Assembly: GCA_021234155.1 (NCBI GenBank)
Contig: JAJEKV010000041.1
Location: forward strand, 8,318,917-8,382,916
Direction of reading: 5' to 3'
DNA length: 64,000 bases
DNA from: Isoetes taiwanensis
Taxonomy: Eukaryota; Streptophyta; Lycopodiopsida; Isoetales; Isoetaceae
The notes under the pieces are model-generated. The model saw only the letters and a list, made by a program, of their open reading frames with translations. It searched no databases and had not been told where the DNA came from. Positions 45,146 through 56,119 of the stretch are shown piece by piece; positions within the stretch are counted from its first letter, which is position 1; each line of letters begins with the position of its first letter. A program made the translations under genes and the position numbers.

Positions 45146-48100
45146 ATGTATTCTACTGGCTAGAATACATCTCATGTAACTAGCTAACTCTCCGCAAGTC
45201 GGGTCGCACTCAAGCCTAAACGACTTCCATCAAACTCTCCTTTCTCATAAACTCTAGGTATTGCTTCCAAATCCCGCCTAATACCCATGTCGCTTTCCAC
45301 TCGCAAGCGCTTCCACTTGACCAAGTAATCGGAGGAACTGAGACTTCCAGTCTTCTTTGAATACCCTATCAAGAAGTAACTCGTGCACGCATTTCAACTT
45401 GCTCCGGCCATTTCCAATAAAGTTGGAGATCCAAAACCATCGTGGTTAGACGCCTTTTAATAAACTTACGCGGAAGACCTTTGTGAACTTTGAGATGGCC
45501 GAAGATCCAACCCGCAGCTTGGGGAGCCCACTCTCTCCACAATCTTGAACGGACTAGCCCACCTTAGGCAAGCTCTTGCAACTCCCAATCCTGCTTAGCT
45601 TGCTTTAACTCTTTGATTCTTCAAACCACGCTTATTTCCTATCTTGAACTCTCTTACTTGCCCTTCAAAGTTTGCTCTGGCCACTTCACACTTCTTGCTG
45701 CTGTGGGAGGTAACTCCTCACTCTTCCACCACTGCTGCATATCTCCTAGCATCCGGGCTGACACTTCCCAACCTTTTGGATTACCGCGGGATTGCCAAGT
45801 GTCCTGCTAAGCACCGGTACTCCGTAATTTACCTTCATGAAAGGACATCATCTACACCCCATTTGACTGCTTATTCCAATACTGTAAAACTTCAAGCATA
45901 TCTTCACGATTCGATCTTCGCCCCTCTCCGGCCTCACCATCGCTTGGATGATAAGCCAGGCTTCATGAGAGCTGGCCCCAATGGTGCTAAAGAGGTCCTG
46001 CCAAAAGCACTCATAAACTTAGAATCTCTAATGATATTATCTCCCCGAGGCATGCCATGGAGCCTAAAAATCTCCTTCACAAATAGTTTGGCAAAGATCT
46101 AATGCCGGTTTCAGAGTTCTGCCAAGGCACAAAATGTGCCATCTTAGATAATTTGTCTACTACGCATCATCAATGCATCCTGCCTAAGAGTCTTGGGAAG
46201 TCCCTGCGGATAAAAATCCATACTTACCACTTCCCACTTCTCGTGATTCTACGTAAGATCGCTTAGGTTCCAAAGCTCCTGAATTAAGTTGCCTCGCTTT
46301 GTCTCACTGACACAACTGCATTCCCCGGAATATACCGGGTTATCCGCTTCTTCATCCCTCGCCGAAATAACTACTCGGGACCAGCAGGGTCTCTAAACCC
46401 TGCATGCCCTCGGCTATTGGGCTGTTGTGTGTCATGAAGAATTAACTTCCTTATACCCGACGACATTCTGCACACAACTTATGCTTATGATATAACAGTT
46501 GCCTTCCCCTTCTTATAATGCTTGAAGGTTTCTCGCTCCTTATCTTGTTCTTAGCCTCCCCTAGAGAGGCTTTCCCACACCTCCCCTTTGAAATCACCAT
46601 CAAATGGTAATGTCTCCTCAATTTTCTGCCATACCCACTGAAAAGAGTTGATATAGCATTACAATGTGTTCTCGCCTCAAGGGGTCTTCTAGAAAGAGCA
46701 TCTACGACTCACATTCAACTTACTCCGCTTATAAGCAATCTTCAAAGTCATACTTAGGAATCATCCACCTCTTTTGCCTAGGTTAAGGGAGAGAGGTTGG
46801 GTAAAGATGTATTGAGGCTCGTGATCGTGATCTAACCTAAACTTCCTCCCAAGCAAATAATGCCTCCAAATACTTAAGAGCCTCGGCTAACAGCTAGAAG
46901 TTCCCTGATCATGGGGCCATAGCTGATGCTCGTGTCGTTCAACTTTGGAATCCTCATAAGCTATTACTCTTCCTTCTTGCATAAGGACTCCACTGTCTTA
47001 TCTTACTTTTGCATTCAAGTGGTTACTATCTTATCCTTACCGATCTCAAGTGAACTTAGCACCGGTGTTGATGTTATACCTCCTTAAGCTCTCGAATGAA
47101 GCTTGAACATTTCTACCCAATGTGTTCCTCCAATCTTTCTACCTTAGTACCTTAGTGAGGTCCGGCCAAAGGGGAGGCCCACTTAGCTTAAGTCCTTCAC
47201 TTAACTTTCTCAGACAACCCCGCACCTAGAAAGCTTCTTTTTACTCCGCCTTTACATTCTTTGAGCTGGCTAAATCTTACCATCAGCTTCGATCTTTATG
47301 GGTCGGTGAGATCCCTTTCCTCGCCAATATGACATACCCAAGTAATTCCACTCTTCCGTGGTGAGCGGCGGCATTTAGAGCTTTCCATACAAACGATGCT
47401 TCAACTTTCTAACACCTTCAAATGCTGACTATGATCTTCAATGGACTTGCTGTAGACTAGGAATGTCAAGCCAAGAAGACAATGACAAACTCATCTAGAA
47501 AATCCCCTCAAGACTGCTCATGAGGCATAAAAGTTGCTGGAGCATTCGAATCCAAAAGGGCATACTATAAACTCAAAATGATCATACCTGCTGCTCTAAA
47601 GGCTAAGGTCTTATGGATATCTTCTTCCTTTATCCTTATTTGTATCCTGACCTTTAAGTCACTTTAGAGAAATTCGCTCCTTGAGCTGGTCCATCAAAAT
47701 CATCTGCCCTTGGCAATGCATACTTATTCTTTATCGTCTACTTGTTGAGCTGGCGATAGTCTATGCACATTCTTAAGCTGCCATCTTTCTTCTTCACGAA
47801 GAGTATGGGTGCTCCAAAAGGAGACACACTTGCTCTAATAAAACCAAGATCAAGCAATTCCTGGAGCTGTTTCTTGAGCTCTGTCAACTCTGGGGTGCTC
47901 ATCCTGTATGGTGCCTTGCTGGTAGGCTTAGCATCTGGTGCTAATGTGATCTCACACTCCACACCCCTATAAGGTGGTAGCTACCGGATTTCATCCGGAA
48001 ATACATCCTTGAATTCCGAAATAAGCCTTACTCTTGGCTTGGGCAAGCTGCTTCCCCTTTTTGGTCGTTTCCATCCCGTTTCTTGGCTCAATTGCCTCTA

Positions 48101-48480
48101 ATCTCAAAATGTAATCCACCTTATTTCTTTCTATACTTTTCCTCCATTTGCTTCAAAGAAATACACTTTGCATAGAAGAAGTTTGTCTTCTTACCTCTCA
48201 CTATGAATTTGGTGCCGTCCGGGTCTTTGTCATGGCGACTTCATTGCGGTCGCGATCGATCATGGCTTTTTTGGCTTTAGGAACTCCATTCCTACTATAA
48301 GGTCATACCTTCCAATCTCCATGACCTCTGCCCCCATGGGCCACTTACTTCCACTAAGGTCTATGTCGAATGTAATCCTTCTCCCCTTAGTGTGTGCCGA
48401 ATAATGGTTTGCCATAACAAGCGGCCTTGGCTTAGACTTCAATACCTTGTTCTTCATTAGGGCAGCCAGCCTAGGAGGCG
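45146..48480 (-). pseudogene. pol of the family-3 element
   Basis: On the minus strand: protease near 48457-48260 (MGAEVMEIGRYDLIVGMEFL), reverse transcriptase start at 47962-47738 ([40 protein letters not shown]), RNase H end near 46700, integrase with KDALM...KMAHFVPC-like codons at about 46200-46115, and linker plus chromodomain at 45440-45184 (DYLVKWKRLRVESDM). It is less damaged than family 1 but still frameshifted throughout. Its 3' UTR is absent: family-1 sequence follows directly at 45145. Confidence 0.87.
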
Positions 48481-48689
48481 AAATTGTGAGAGCTACACGT
48501 GTCTATGGGGACTACATATGGGTTGCTATCTATGATTCCATCAGCCGCAATTCTTGTTGACTGATTTTCTATGTCACCCGACTCAATATTTGCACAGATG
48601 TGGCACTCACCATCTATGAAGTCCACGGGCCTCATGCTGGGTCGTCGTCTTCATAAAACTACGTTTGGTGAATCCCAATCCATGAGCTC

Positions 48690-49990
48690 GCCAAAGTTGC
48701 TTGCATGACGAATGGGCAATCATGTGTTGATTGCTTACGGCTGGAAGCACTGAAACATAGCTTTTTCCCAATACATTCTGTCTCTTCTCTTTTTTCGGGC
48801 TGTCCGAATCACGGCTTTAACATCTGCCCCCGATGCATTCTGCGGCTTATGGTCTCCAAAGTTCTTACCCGAGCTCTTCCTTGCTGCTGGCCTCGATGGC
48901 GTGGTTGTTGATTGCTTACTCGTTGCTGCCCTTGGTAATGCGCCACGTTGACTTCCCTTTGAAGGCCGATTGTCTCTCACCGGCGTTCTTTGGAGCTTCT
49001 TCCAAACTTATGGCTTTATCTCAAACGCGCCATTGACTTAGGGTTGATTGCTCGGACTAGCCTTTTGATATTGTTGTTCAATCCCTCAATATAAGTTTAT
49101 TTGCTTGCCTTTCCGACACTCGGGAACATGGAGTCTAAGTCGCATAAATTCCTCTGTATACTTTGCAACCGACGCGTACCCTGGTTCAATCTATAGAAAC
49201 TGCTGGATGCGCACGCTAGTATGTGACCTAGGCACATAATGTCTGCGGAAAGCCTTGCTGAAGGTCTTGAATCTGCAACTGTTCCTTTTGAGCTTGTTGG
49301 ACTTCGCATAGCCTTTCCACCAGATTCTAGCTGCCCCTATCAAGTTTGCTGTAGCAACCTTCCCTATATCCTTATCCTTCATGCCATAAGAGTTGCCGAA
49401 CTCTTCCATCTCGTCAAGCCAGGCTTCTGCCTCCATACCTGATCTGTCCTTCCCTGAGAACTGACCCAACTTCCTAGTCTTCCACACATTGCTCATAGCA
49501 CTGTCAACTTTCTTTTGATAATCATCTTCCTTCCTTGCCCTGGCTCTTACCTGTGGAGTGTCGGACTCACTTTCTGAGCTAGAACTGTCTTGAGTGTCTG
49601 AAGTGTCTGATGAACTGGAGCTAGGTGGTGTTGGACTCTGTTTCTCCTTTTCCTCTTCTGTCTCTCGACATTTCCCGATTGTCCCGCCCCTCCGTGGTGG
49701 ACCTTCCTCGATGCCTTCTGCCGAGGTAGCGGTGGAGGTGGTGGTGGAGCAGGTGCATATTCTTGGGCATTCATCAATGGGGTGGCCCCGGTGGATCGGT
49801 GATGCATCTGGTTCCTCATCTGGACGAGCCTTGCGTTGATTGCTTCCGGCGTCATATCGTCGTTGTTGTCATCTTGATCACGTCCAAATAGGTTCCTGGG
49901 TACCCACTGGTGATGTCGGCCTTGGCCTTGAGAACCTGAGCCGATGTTCCTTGCTGCAAGGATTGATCATCAATGCTTGTTATTTAGTTT
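48690..49990 (-). pseudogene. gag of the family-3 element
   Basis: The capsid-like core is open at 49496-49191: MSNVWKTRKLGQFSGKDRSG, EAWLDEMEEFGNSYGMKDKD, ATANLIGAARIWWKGYAKSN, FSKAFRRHYVPRSHTS. A Pro-rich leader (APAPPPPPPLPRQ) precedes it near 49740. A basic tail follows at 48980-48735 (MFQCF, a partial knuckle). Upstream, TTGCAG|CAAGG near 49955 looks like a splice acceptor after an AT-rich stretch; this is only suggestive. Confidence 0.82.
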
Positions 49991-50180
49991 GCACATGAAT
50001 TATACCCGTTTACAATTAGTTTGTTGTTAGGTACAAAAGAAATCATGCGAGAATTCCACTTAAAAGTCAAGATCATACTAAGTCATTAATATATAGAAGT
50101 ACATTTTATGACATACATGATAATATCAAAGGAAGATTACTTAATACAATTTAAAACTTGAAAGGAAATCTTATAGCTGA

Positions 50181-51403
50181 TCAATGGCCTCCTGAGAGCT
50201 TAAAGAAATTCTTCACATCCCTAAATCGGAGGCCTTTGCCGAGGTTGCGCAGGATGTTCCTTGTCGATCCTCCCTCGAGTGCTCGAGCCATTTCCGGTTC
50301 TGGGAGTTCTGGTGCGGTTGCTGCTACTACTGAAAGTGATGCATCCCTGAGGTGGCCCCTAGCGAAGTCAAGGCAATGGAGCGCTACGGACCTCTTGAAA
50401 AGGATGACGTGATCTGCATGGGCGTATATCTTCGAGTGCTGCCCGAAGCCCGAGAGTGCTATGAGAAGTGCCACTGATTCTTCCCCCCTTGGACTGAACT
50501 CCTTGTGGAAGACTACCATTTGCCCTTGGCTGAGGGCTGGAAGATAATATCGAAGTGCCGTACCTTTACCCGTGCCTCGCGAACCCGTGCCCTTCCTTTG
50601 AGCCGCTCCGCCGTAGGCGTCCACTGCCATAAGATCTTCATGATCTCTCCACATGCTGGTTGCATTGTCCAAGTTGATGCTACTGGACCCTTCCCTCATG
50701 CTCCTGGCTCGAACCGTTCGGCTTGAGCTTGGGCCCCTCCCTGGTTTGTACAGTGTGCTCTGAATCTGCTGGAATTCCTCCTCTGAAATGATGGGTTCCT
50801 GCTGTCGATAGATCTCCCTTATCTGCTGGTAGGCTGCTATGTCAGACATTGTCTCCCCAGCATAAGAGTGTCTCTCCGCCAGCTCCCTTGGAATCTCCTG
50901 GTATGAGTAATCGATGAGGTCCGTGCGGAGGAATCTATATTGAGGATCTGGTCCTGAGCCCTACGGGTATCAAGTGGAGCTAAGTCTAAGGGCTGAACAG
51001 AAGGTTCCCCTACTTTGTTGATTGACTTATAGTGCATGAAAAGGGCAAGGGCTGTCTGAGATGAAAGGTACCTATGCCTATTGTGTCTGCAGGTCATGTA
51101 ATCTGGCATGGTCCTAGTCCTATCCCATAGCTGCTTCTTGCCTTTGGATCCTCCCATCTCTCGAACTAAGGCTTGGGTGAGTGTCTCCAGAGAAACCCAA
51201 TTCCCCCCCCTAGGAGGTAGTCTAACTTCCTAAGGCAGGACCTGTTGGTCGTATTGGCACATGATATCTGTGTAATATGGTGTTCTAGACAGAGTTGCAT
51301 GAAGATCGAACAAGTGGTCAAACACAGAGAAGGCTTGGTCAGTAGGGAGCTGATGGATATGGTTTGCAGCATTGTACCATCTCTCAAAGTTGCTGGGCGC
51401 CAT
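50181..51403 (-). pseudogene. ORF2 of the family-3 element
   Basis: The conserved start MAPSNFERWYNAANHI is at 51403. Frames continue MPDYMTCRHNRHRYLSSQTA and, from 50849, a 222-codon open stretch with LRYYLPALSQGQMVVFHKEF, SPRGEESVALLIAL, HVILFKRSVALHCLDFA and RNILRNLGKGLRFRDVKNFF. These correspond one to one to the family-2 copy at 12397-13922. No known domain is recognised. At least two frame changes break it. Confidence 0.78.
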
Positions 51404-51494
51404 TAAGCAAGGAAAGGTGTAGAAAATGGCTTGCAAAGATCAGTGAGGAGTCAGAAAATCGCCTAAGTGGCTGGGAGCAGTTCTGTTGAAGAGA

Positions 51495-51525
51495 AAATGG
51501 CAAATGAGGCCCCTTTTTATAGACT
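51495..51525 (-). promoter_or_regulatory. Internal promoter of ORF2, family 3
   Basis: On the minus strand CTATAAAAAGGGG (51523-51511) is followed by CCTCATTTGCCATT. The ATG at 51403 lies about 115 nt downstream. TATA box, initiator word and spacing match families 1 and 2. Confidence 0.65.
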
Positions 51526-51699
51526 ATGGTTGACCTCGGGATTCGTGCAAAAGGTACCTACATAGGGAGGCCTTGGTTCTATGGCTATGGGTGTCCAAAT
51601 GAGCTACCAAGAAGTGCAATTCTAAGCAAAATGAAGCAAGAAACACTACATGGCAGTTTGTTTGGCTGAATTTGGCTAATTTGGGTCAAAAATGGGCTG

Positions 51700-51974
51700 A
51701 CCCGGGTGAATCCGCGCGGATGGCCTCCGCGTCGCGAACGCAGACGCGTTTGGCGCGGTCTCACCCGGTTGGCCTATTTTGGAGCCAATTTTGGTCAAAT
51801 TTGAGAGTTTGAAGATGCTAACATGGCTAATTGGATCAATTCTAACCTAACTAGCAACTTATTTTGAACAAAACTGACATCTAAAAGCATAATTTCGGCG
51901 CACCCGGGTGAATCCGCGCGAAACGCGCCCGCGTCGCGGACGCAGAGGCCATTGGCACGGTCTCACCCGGTTGC
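51700..51974 (-). repeat. Hairpin pair between H3 and ORF2, family 3
   Basis: Hairpins at 51700-51772 and 51901-51974 are about 201 bp apart. Arms CCGGGTGAATCCGCGC and GCGCGGTCTCACCCGG pair with a single two-base mismatch. The GC-rich apex (GCGTCGCGGACGC in one copy) is itself palindromic. Sequence differs entirely from families 1 and 2. Confidence 0.87.
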
Positions 51975-52191
51975 CCTGATTTTTTGCTTTTTGGATGATT
52001 TTTTTTTGCCAAATTTTTTGTTGTAGCCATGATTTCTAGGATATTTCTAAGCATGTTATAAAGAATTCTACTACAATTGGGTTTAATTTCCTAGATTTCA
52101 AGGGTCTAACATTTTTCTACTTACAGAGGAAATAACTTTTATATTAATAGAAAAACACAATTACATGAAAATTTTAATCCTCTAACAAAAT

Positions 52192-53325
52192 TTACAAAAA
52201 TTGAGGCCCTAGGGCCTCTCCCTGCGAATCCTCCGTGCTAATATCCTTTGGCATAAGGGTGACTCTCTTAGCATGGATGGCACAGAGATTTCCTTCCTCA
52301 AAGAGCTGCACCAGCTCTGCTTCAGCAGCCTCTTGCAGAGCCCGGGTCATCAGAGGGGTAACCCTATAATCGATCCGGAACTGCTGCATGACTTCCCGAA
52401 GGAGGCGTTCGAAGGGCGCCTTCCTTATGAGGAGATTTGTGCACATCTGGAAGTGCTTGATCTCCCTAAACACCCGGGCGTACACACTGTTCGGCTCGTG
52501 GTGAACCCTTTTGGGTTTTTCCGGTCTAGGTGGGGGAGGCTTCGGCTGATTTTTCTTCGGCCTGCCGCCCTCGACGGCCCTCTGCACTTCCTGACGGCAG
52601 TACCATTCGTTGTACCTCGTCCAGCGACGGAGGTACTCTTTGTATGCCGTCATTTTGCGCATGAATTCACGATCCTGACGGAGCATGAATTCCTGTTCTC
52701 CCACCTTCTGTTTCTTGACCACCTTTGGTGGCTCCGGCCACTTAGGGTAAGGTGGTCTCGCGTCGGGGCCCTGCTGCTCCTCCTCCTCCTCGTCTTCTCC
52801 CTCTTCCTGTACCTCCTCCTCTTCACGAGGCTCTTCAATAACGACAGACTGGCGAGGTCTGTCGTTTCTTCTCTTGGTCCTTCTTTCCTGCCGCCTGAGC
52901 TCCCGCTCGCGCTCCCTCTTCTTCCTAGCAGCCTTCTCCTCCGGACACTCTACAACTTTTTCCTTGCCCTTCTTCTTTGGTGCTGAAGGGCCCGCCTCTT
53001 GAGTTTGGTGCTGCTGCTGCTGCCCGCCCACCTGTTCTTCAACCTGCTCTTCTACCTCGGTGTCCGTCGAGGGCCCAAAGTGGCGGGACTCGCCGGTTCT
53101 CTGGGTGCCCGCCGATGAAGAGCTGCTGCTTGGGCTAGGTGCGTCCTCCTCAGCATCATGGAAGGAGTCGTCGCTGCTGCTGCTGCTGGCGGGAGACTCC
53201 TCATCTCCTGGCTTCGGTCGAAGGTGCTCAGGAACCTTCTTGACATGCCGTCCTGCTGCCGCTTGCGCCATTAAGAGGGTGGGGCGCTCGTTATACTTCC
53301 TGGCTGTTTGTTTAGTGCGTGCCAT
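52192..53325 (-). CDS. Retrotransposon-encoded histone H3-like protein, 377 aa
   Basis: This is the only open full-length copy. Residues 1-10 read [10 protein letters not shown], the exact H3 tail with K4 and K9. Then come a Ser/Asp/Glu-rich segment (about 41-75), Gln-rich (102-109), Lys/Arg-rich coiled segment (131-156), acidic run (164-186), and a conserved linker ([10 protein letters not shown] at 191, VEGGRPKK at 251). Residues about 279-362 form an H3 fold: [68 protein letters not shown]. After KDI the frame leaves the H3 ending; [10 protein letters not shown] is readable in another frame just beyond, so the last 15 residues look frameshifted. Canonical H3 is about 136 aa, so the extra length is tail and linker. 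It lies 568 bp inside the 5' LTR and upstream of ORF2. A host H3 gene is excluded by the element context and by the copies in two other families. Confidence 0.93.
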   Translation of the reverse strand: MARTKQTARKYNERPTLLMAQAAAGRHVKKVPEHLRPKPGDEESPASSSSSDDSFHDAEEDAPSPSSSSSSAGTQRTGESRHFGPSTDTEVEEQVEEQVGGQQQQHQTQEAGPSAPKKKGKEKVVECPEEKAARKKRERERELRRQERRTKRRNDRPRQSVVIEEPREEEEVQEEGEDEEEEEQQGPDARPPYPKWPEPPKVVKKQKVGEQEFMLRQDREFMRKMTAYKEYLRRWTRYNEWYCRQEVQRAVEGGRPKKNQPKPPPPRPEKPKRVHHEPNSVYARVFREIKHFQMCTNLLIRKAPFERLLREVMQQFRIDYRVTPLMTRALQEAAEAELVQLFEEGNLCAIHAKRVTLMPKDISTEDSQGEALGPQFL

Positions 53326-53384
53326 ATCTTACGGTTCAAGAAATGGATGACGTAAAGCTGAGCAAGAGACATGTGGTGGTGGGA

Positions 53385-53425
53385 AAGGTTGGAGAGAGAA
53401 TGAGGTGTCAGATATTTAAAAAGGA
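53385..53425 (-). promoter_or_regulatory. Candidate internal promoter of the H3 ORF, family 3
   Basis: On the minus strand TTTTTAAATATC (about 53422-53411) is followed by TGACACCTCATTCTCTCTCC, combining the CCTCATT word with a CT-rich stretch typical of plant transcription starts. The ATG at 53325 is about 90 nt downstream. No hairpin pair is found upstream here, unlike families 1 and 2. Confidence 0.5.
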
Positions 53426-53892
53426 GGGTCCCTAGGAATATTCTCCCACCATAATTACCCCTATTTATTAGCCTCCCTTATTAACTATCCAATATTTAGT
53501 AATTATTTAATTATTAAGGTGTATATTATTCCTATATTAATTCGTATTTATACTTAAAAATTTTCGAATTTCCTAATGGTTTGATGTGCTAATTATGGAT
53601 TCGCGCCATTTTTCACTCGGGTCTCCGATTGGCATGATTCTTCGACCCATTTTATGTGAAATTTGATGCAGATACATAATTTCCACACCAATTTACTAGA
53701 GGATGAATGCGACTCATTCATTTCTTCGTCTAACACTTAAGCTATTTTCGGATCCACTACCTAAGAGAAAAATTTTTTTTCCCCTTATTTTCGAGGTTCG
53801 ATGGTGGAAATTTTTATTTCACACCCCTATAAGCTTGTTAGACTACTTTCAAGGTTATGGTCAGTGCTAGTTCCTGGTCAACCAAGAACATC

Positions 53893-53904
53893 GCTCTGAT
53901 ACCA
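53893..53904 (-). promoter_or_regulatory. Primer binding site, family 3 (initiator tRNA-Met)
   Basis: GCTCTGATACCA on the plus strand is the exact reverse complement of TGGTATCAGAGC. One base separates it from the LTR end. Confidence 0.93.
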
Positions 53905-53905
53905 T

Positions 53906-55551
53906 TGTGACGCTCCCTGCTAAACATACGGCGCTCGGCCGTATACTCGGCAGGAAATCCCCCATCCGGCTCACCAGCCGCACAGGCCCTTCGTCTACCC
54001 CGCACTCTAAGGTGACCCTAGTGCGGGGAGGGGACACGAAGGTGTCTTGGCGCGCCCTTCCCCTATGGGCTCCTATAACAGCGGAAGCGATAAACATGTC
54101 AGAACTAGCATCAACAATACAAATACTACCCCGAAGGGTAGTCCATCCCATATCCACAAGTGCAAAGAACATAATCACATACCATAAAACAGGAGAGATC
54201 CTACCCGTGGTTCCGACACATAAGGAGGTCGACTGACTGGATAGGCCTCAAGATAGAGCAGACCGAGTCATAACAATGGCGGGGCTGGCATAAGATAATG
54301 GCTAGGGTTGACCACTCCATCCGCCCCTCCTGTGCATACTTTGCAGATGGGCTAGATCAGGTTGTGGCATGACTCTAACCTTCCGGATACGCAATCCCAT
54401 GGCATCACCCATCGAGACCACTCCAGGTTGCATCTCCCTGGCCCGACGAGGTAGGAAGGGTTGCATCTCCCCTTCCCGGGGTCTAGAGGCTCCATGGGCG
54501 GCTAGAGAATCGTGGCGACACACGATTCGTACCCGACTGAACCCCCCAAAACAAGAGCCAAGCTGACACTTGCAACTCTTGAGGGGCAGGGTGACACCAT
54601 TGCCCCAGGAGGTGTCGGACCCATGCTCGGCCCACACGGAGTGACCCACCATAAGCCTAGCCCACCTGTGGGATCCCGAAGCCCCCCCTTTCGGCGGGGA
54701 TCCACCCTCCATCTTGCCTCCAGCCCCGTTGTGTGGTGCTGAGTCACATCATAGCCTCCATAGCCCGGTGGGTTCCTATGCACAGGCCGCAACTAATAGG
54801 AACTAAGGGATCTACACTAGGAGCATACTACATATGGCTCTAGGTCTCTACCCCCCTTCCCAATACAAGAGGAGCACATGATCAACCAATATCGCATACA
54901 TCACATCATGATCAATATCAATATCATATGAACATCTTAACCTAACATACATACCTAACTATCAGTTATGGTTCCTTGGTTAGGGTTCAAGATGTTCAAC
55001 AAAGGATCTAGGGTGGCTCTACTCTAGACACAAAATACTAACCCACCTGGAATGCTAACTTCCAGGTGAACTAACATGAACCCTACTCAACCTACCTCCT
55101 CCGGAAGTGCTTCCTCCCATCCCTGGCGTCTCCATGCTCCTTGACGAGGTTCGAAGACTGGCTCCCTCAACGATCATACACACCTTCCAGGGGCTGCTGC
55201 TCCAGGCTAGGCTATGACGAACGATGCTCGAAACGGGGTTTCGGGCACGTGGATGAGAGCTCAGGTGCTAGGTCAGAAAAAAGGGTCTAGGGTTAGGGTT
55301 AGGGCTTATATAGGTGTGGGTCCACGTGGGATGCCACGTGGCACCACTAAGATAAGGCCGTGTGGCGGTTGCCCAATAGGATAAGGCCATGTGGAAATGG
55401 GCTTATCCTAAGGTTATCTAAGTTAACAATTAACTTAGATGTGCACCCCTTGCCACTTATTCGAGGCATACAAGGCTACCTAGGTAGACTTGTATGGTGA
55501 CGAGTCCAGGAATATACGTATTTATGGCATATATTCCCTTGGAACGTCACA
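53906..55551 (-). mobile_element. 5' LTR of the family-3 element
   Basis: In element orientation it starts TGTGACGTTCC at 55551 and ends GGAGCGTCACA at 53906, 1646 bp. The primer site adjoins it on the left. The right flank begins GATCC. Its 3' portion is repeated at 15978-16766. Confidence 0.9.
55283..55313 (-). promoter_or_regulatory. LTR promoter with telomere-like repeat, family 3
   Basis: On the minus strand TATATAAG (55312-55305) is directly followed by CCCTAACCCTAACCCTAGAC, nearly three telomere-type repeats, at the expected transcription start. Confidence 0.6.
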
Positions 55552-55700
55552 GATCCTGCATGTCCTCTTTCAATATGTAGCATAATAACAGGGGGTTTTC
55601 TTTGTGTTTTTGTACGCTTTTCACTAAGGTTTTCATATGATTTCGTGATGTATTCAAATGGATGTACTAATGCGTACATCTAGAGTGCACCATTTCTGAG

Positions 55701-55898
55701 CCATTGATTTTAGCCTTTTTTTTTCAATAGTCAACAATCAATGGCTCACAACAAAAGCCCTTTTTTTGTGCGTGTGGTGCATAATGGGCCCATGAAGGGC
55801 CATTGATTTTAGCCCTTTTTTTCAATGGTCAACAACCAATGGCTCACAACAAAAGCCCTCTTTTTGTGTGTGTGGTGCATAATGGGCACATGAAGGGC
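55701..55898. repeat. Tandem duplication, period about 99 bp
   Basis: Two copies start at 55701 and 55800 with CCATTGATTTTAGCC, run through CAATGGCTCACAACAAAAGC and end near CATAATGGGC. Each copy contains a short inverted repeat (CCATTGATT / CAATGG). No coding sequence is seen. Confidence 0.85.
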
Positions 55899-56119
55899 TT
55901 GAAGGGCGCATGTAGTGCAGTTTCCCCACCGGCAACACATTTCTTATCATAACTTTTGATCCAGAGCTCTGTTTGAGATGATTTTATTGCGTTGGAAAGC
56001 TCTCTCCGAGATCTTTTTGATAGTGTATGAAATGGATATATTTGGTTAAGTTATGTATGCTAAAACAACAATTTTTCGGCCGGGTTTGGTAGGCTTTCAC
56101 ATCCTACCAGCTGATTAAT

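Noticed and set aside
52273-52986. 237-codon open frame on the plus strand opposite the H3-like ORF
   Set aside because: It is a shadow of a highly biased coding strand (acidic and basic runs give Leu/Ser/Phe-rich antisense). It has no domain and is not kept in the other copies.
52192-53325. Ordinary host histone H3 gene or processed pseudogene
   Set aside because: The protein is nearly three times H3 length, sits at a fixed place between LTR and ORF2, and occurs in three diverged element families.
55283-55300. Interstitial telomere or chromosome end
   Set aside because: Fewer than three repeats, placed at the TATA box of an LTR; a telobox is the simpler reading.
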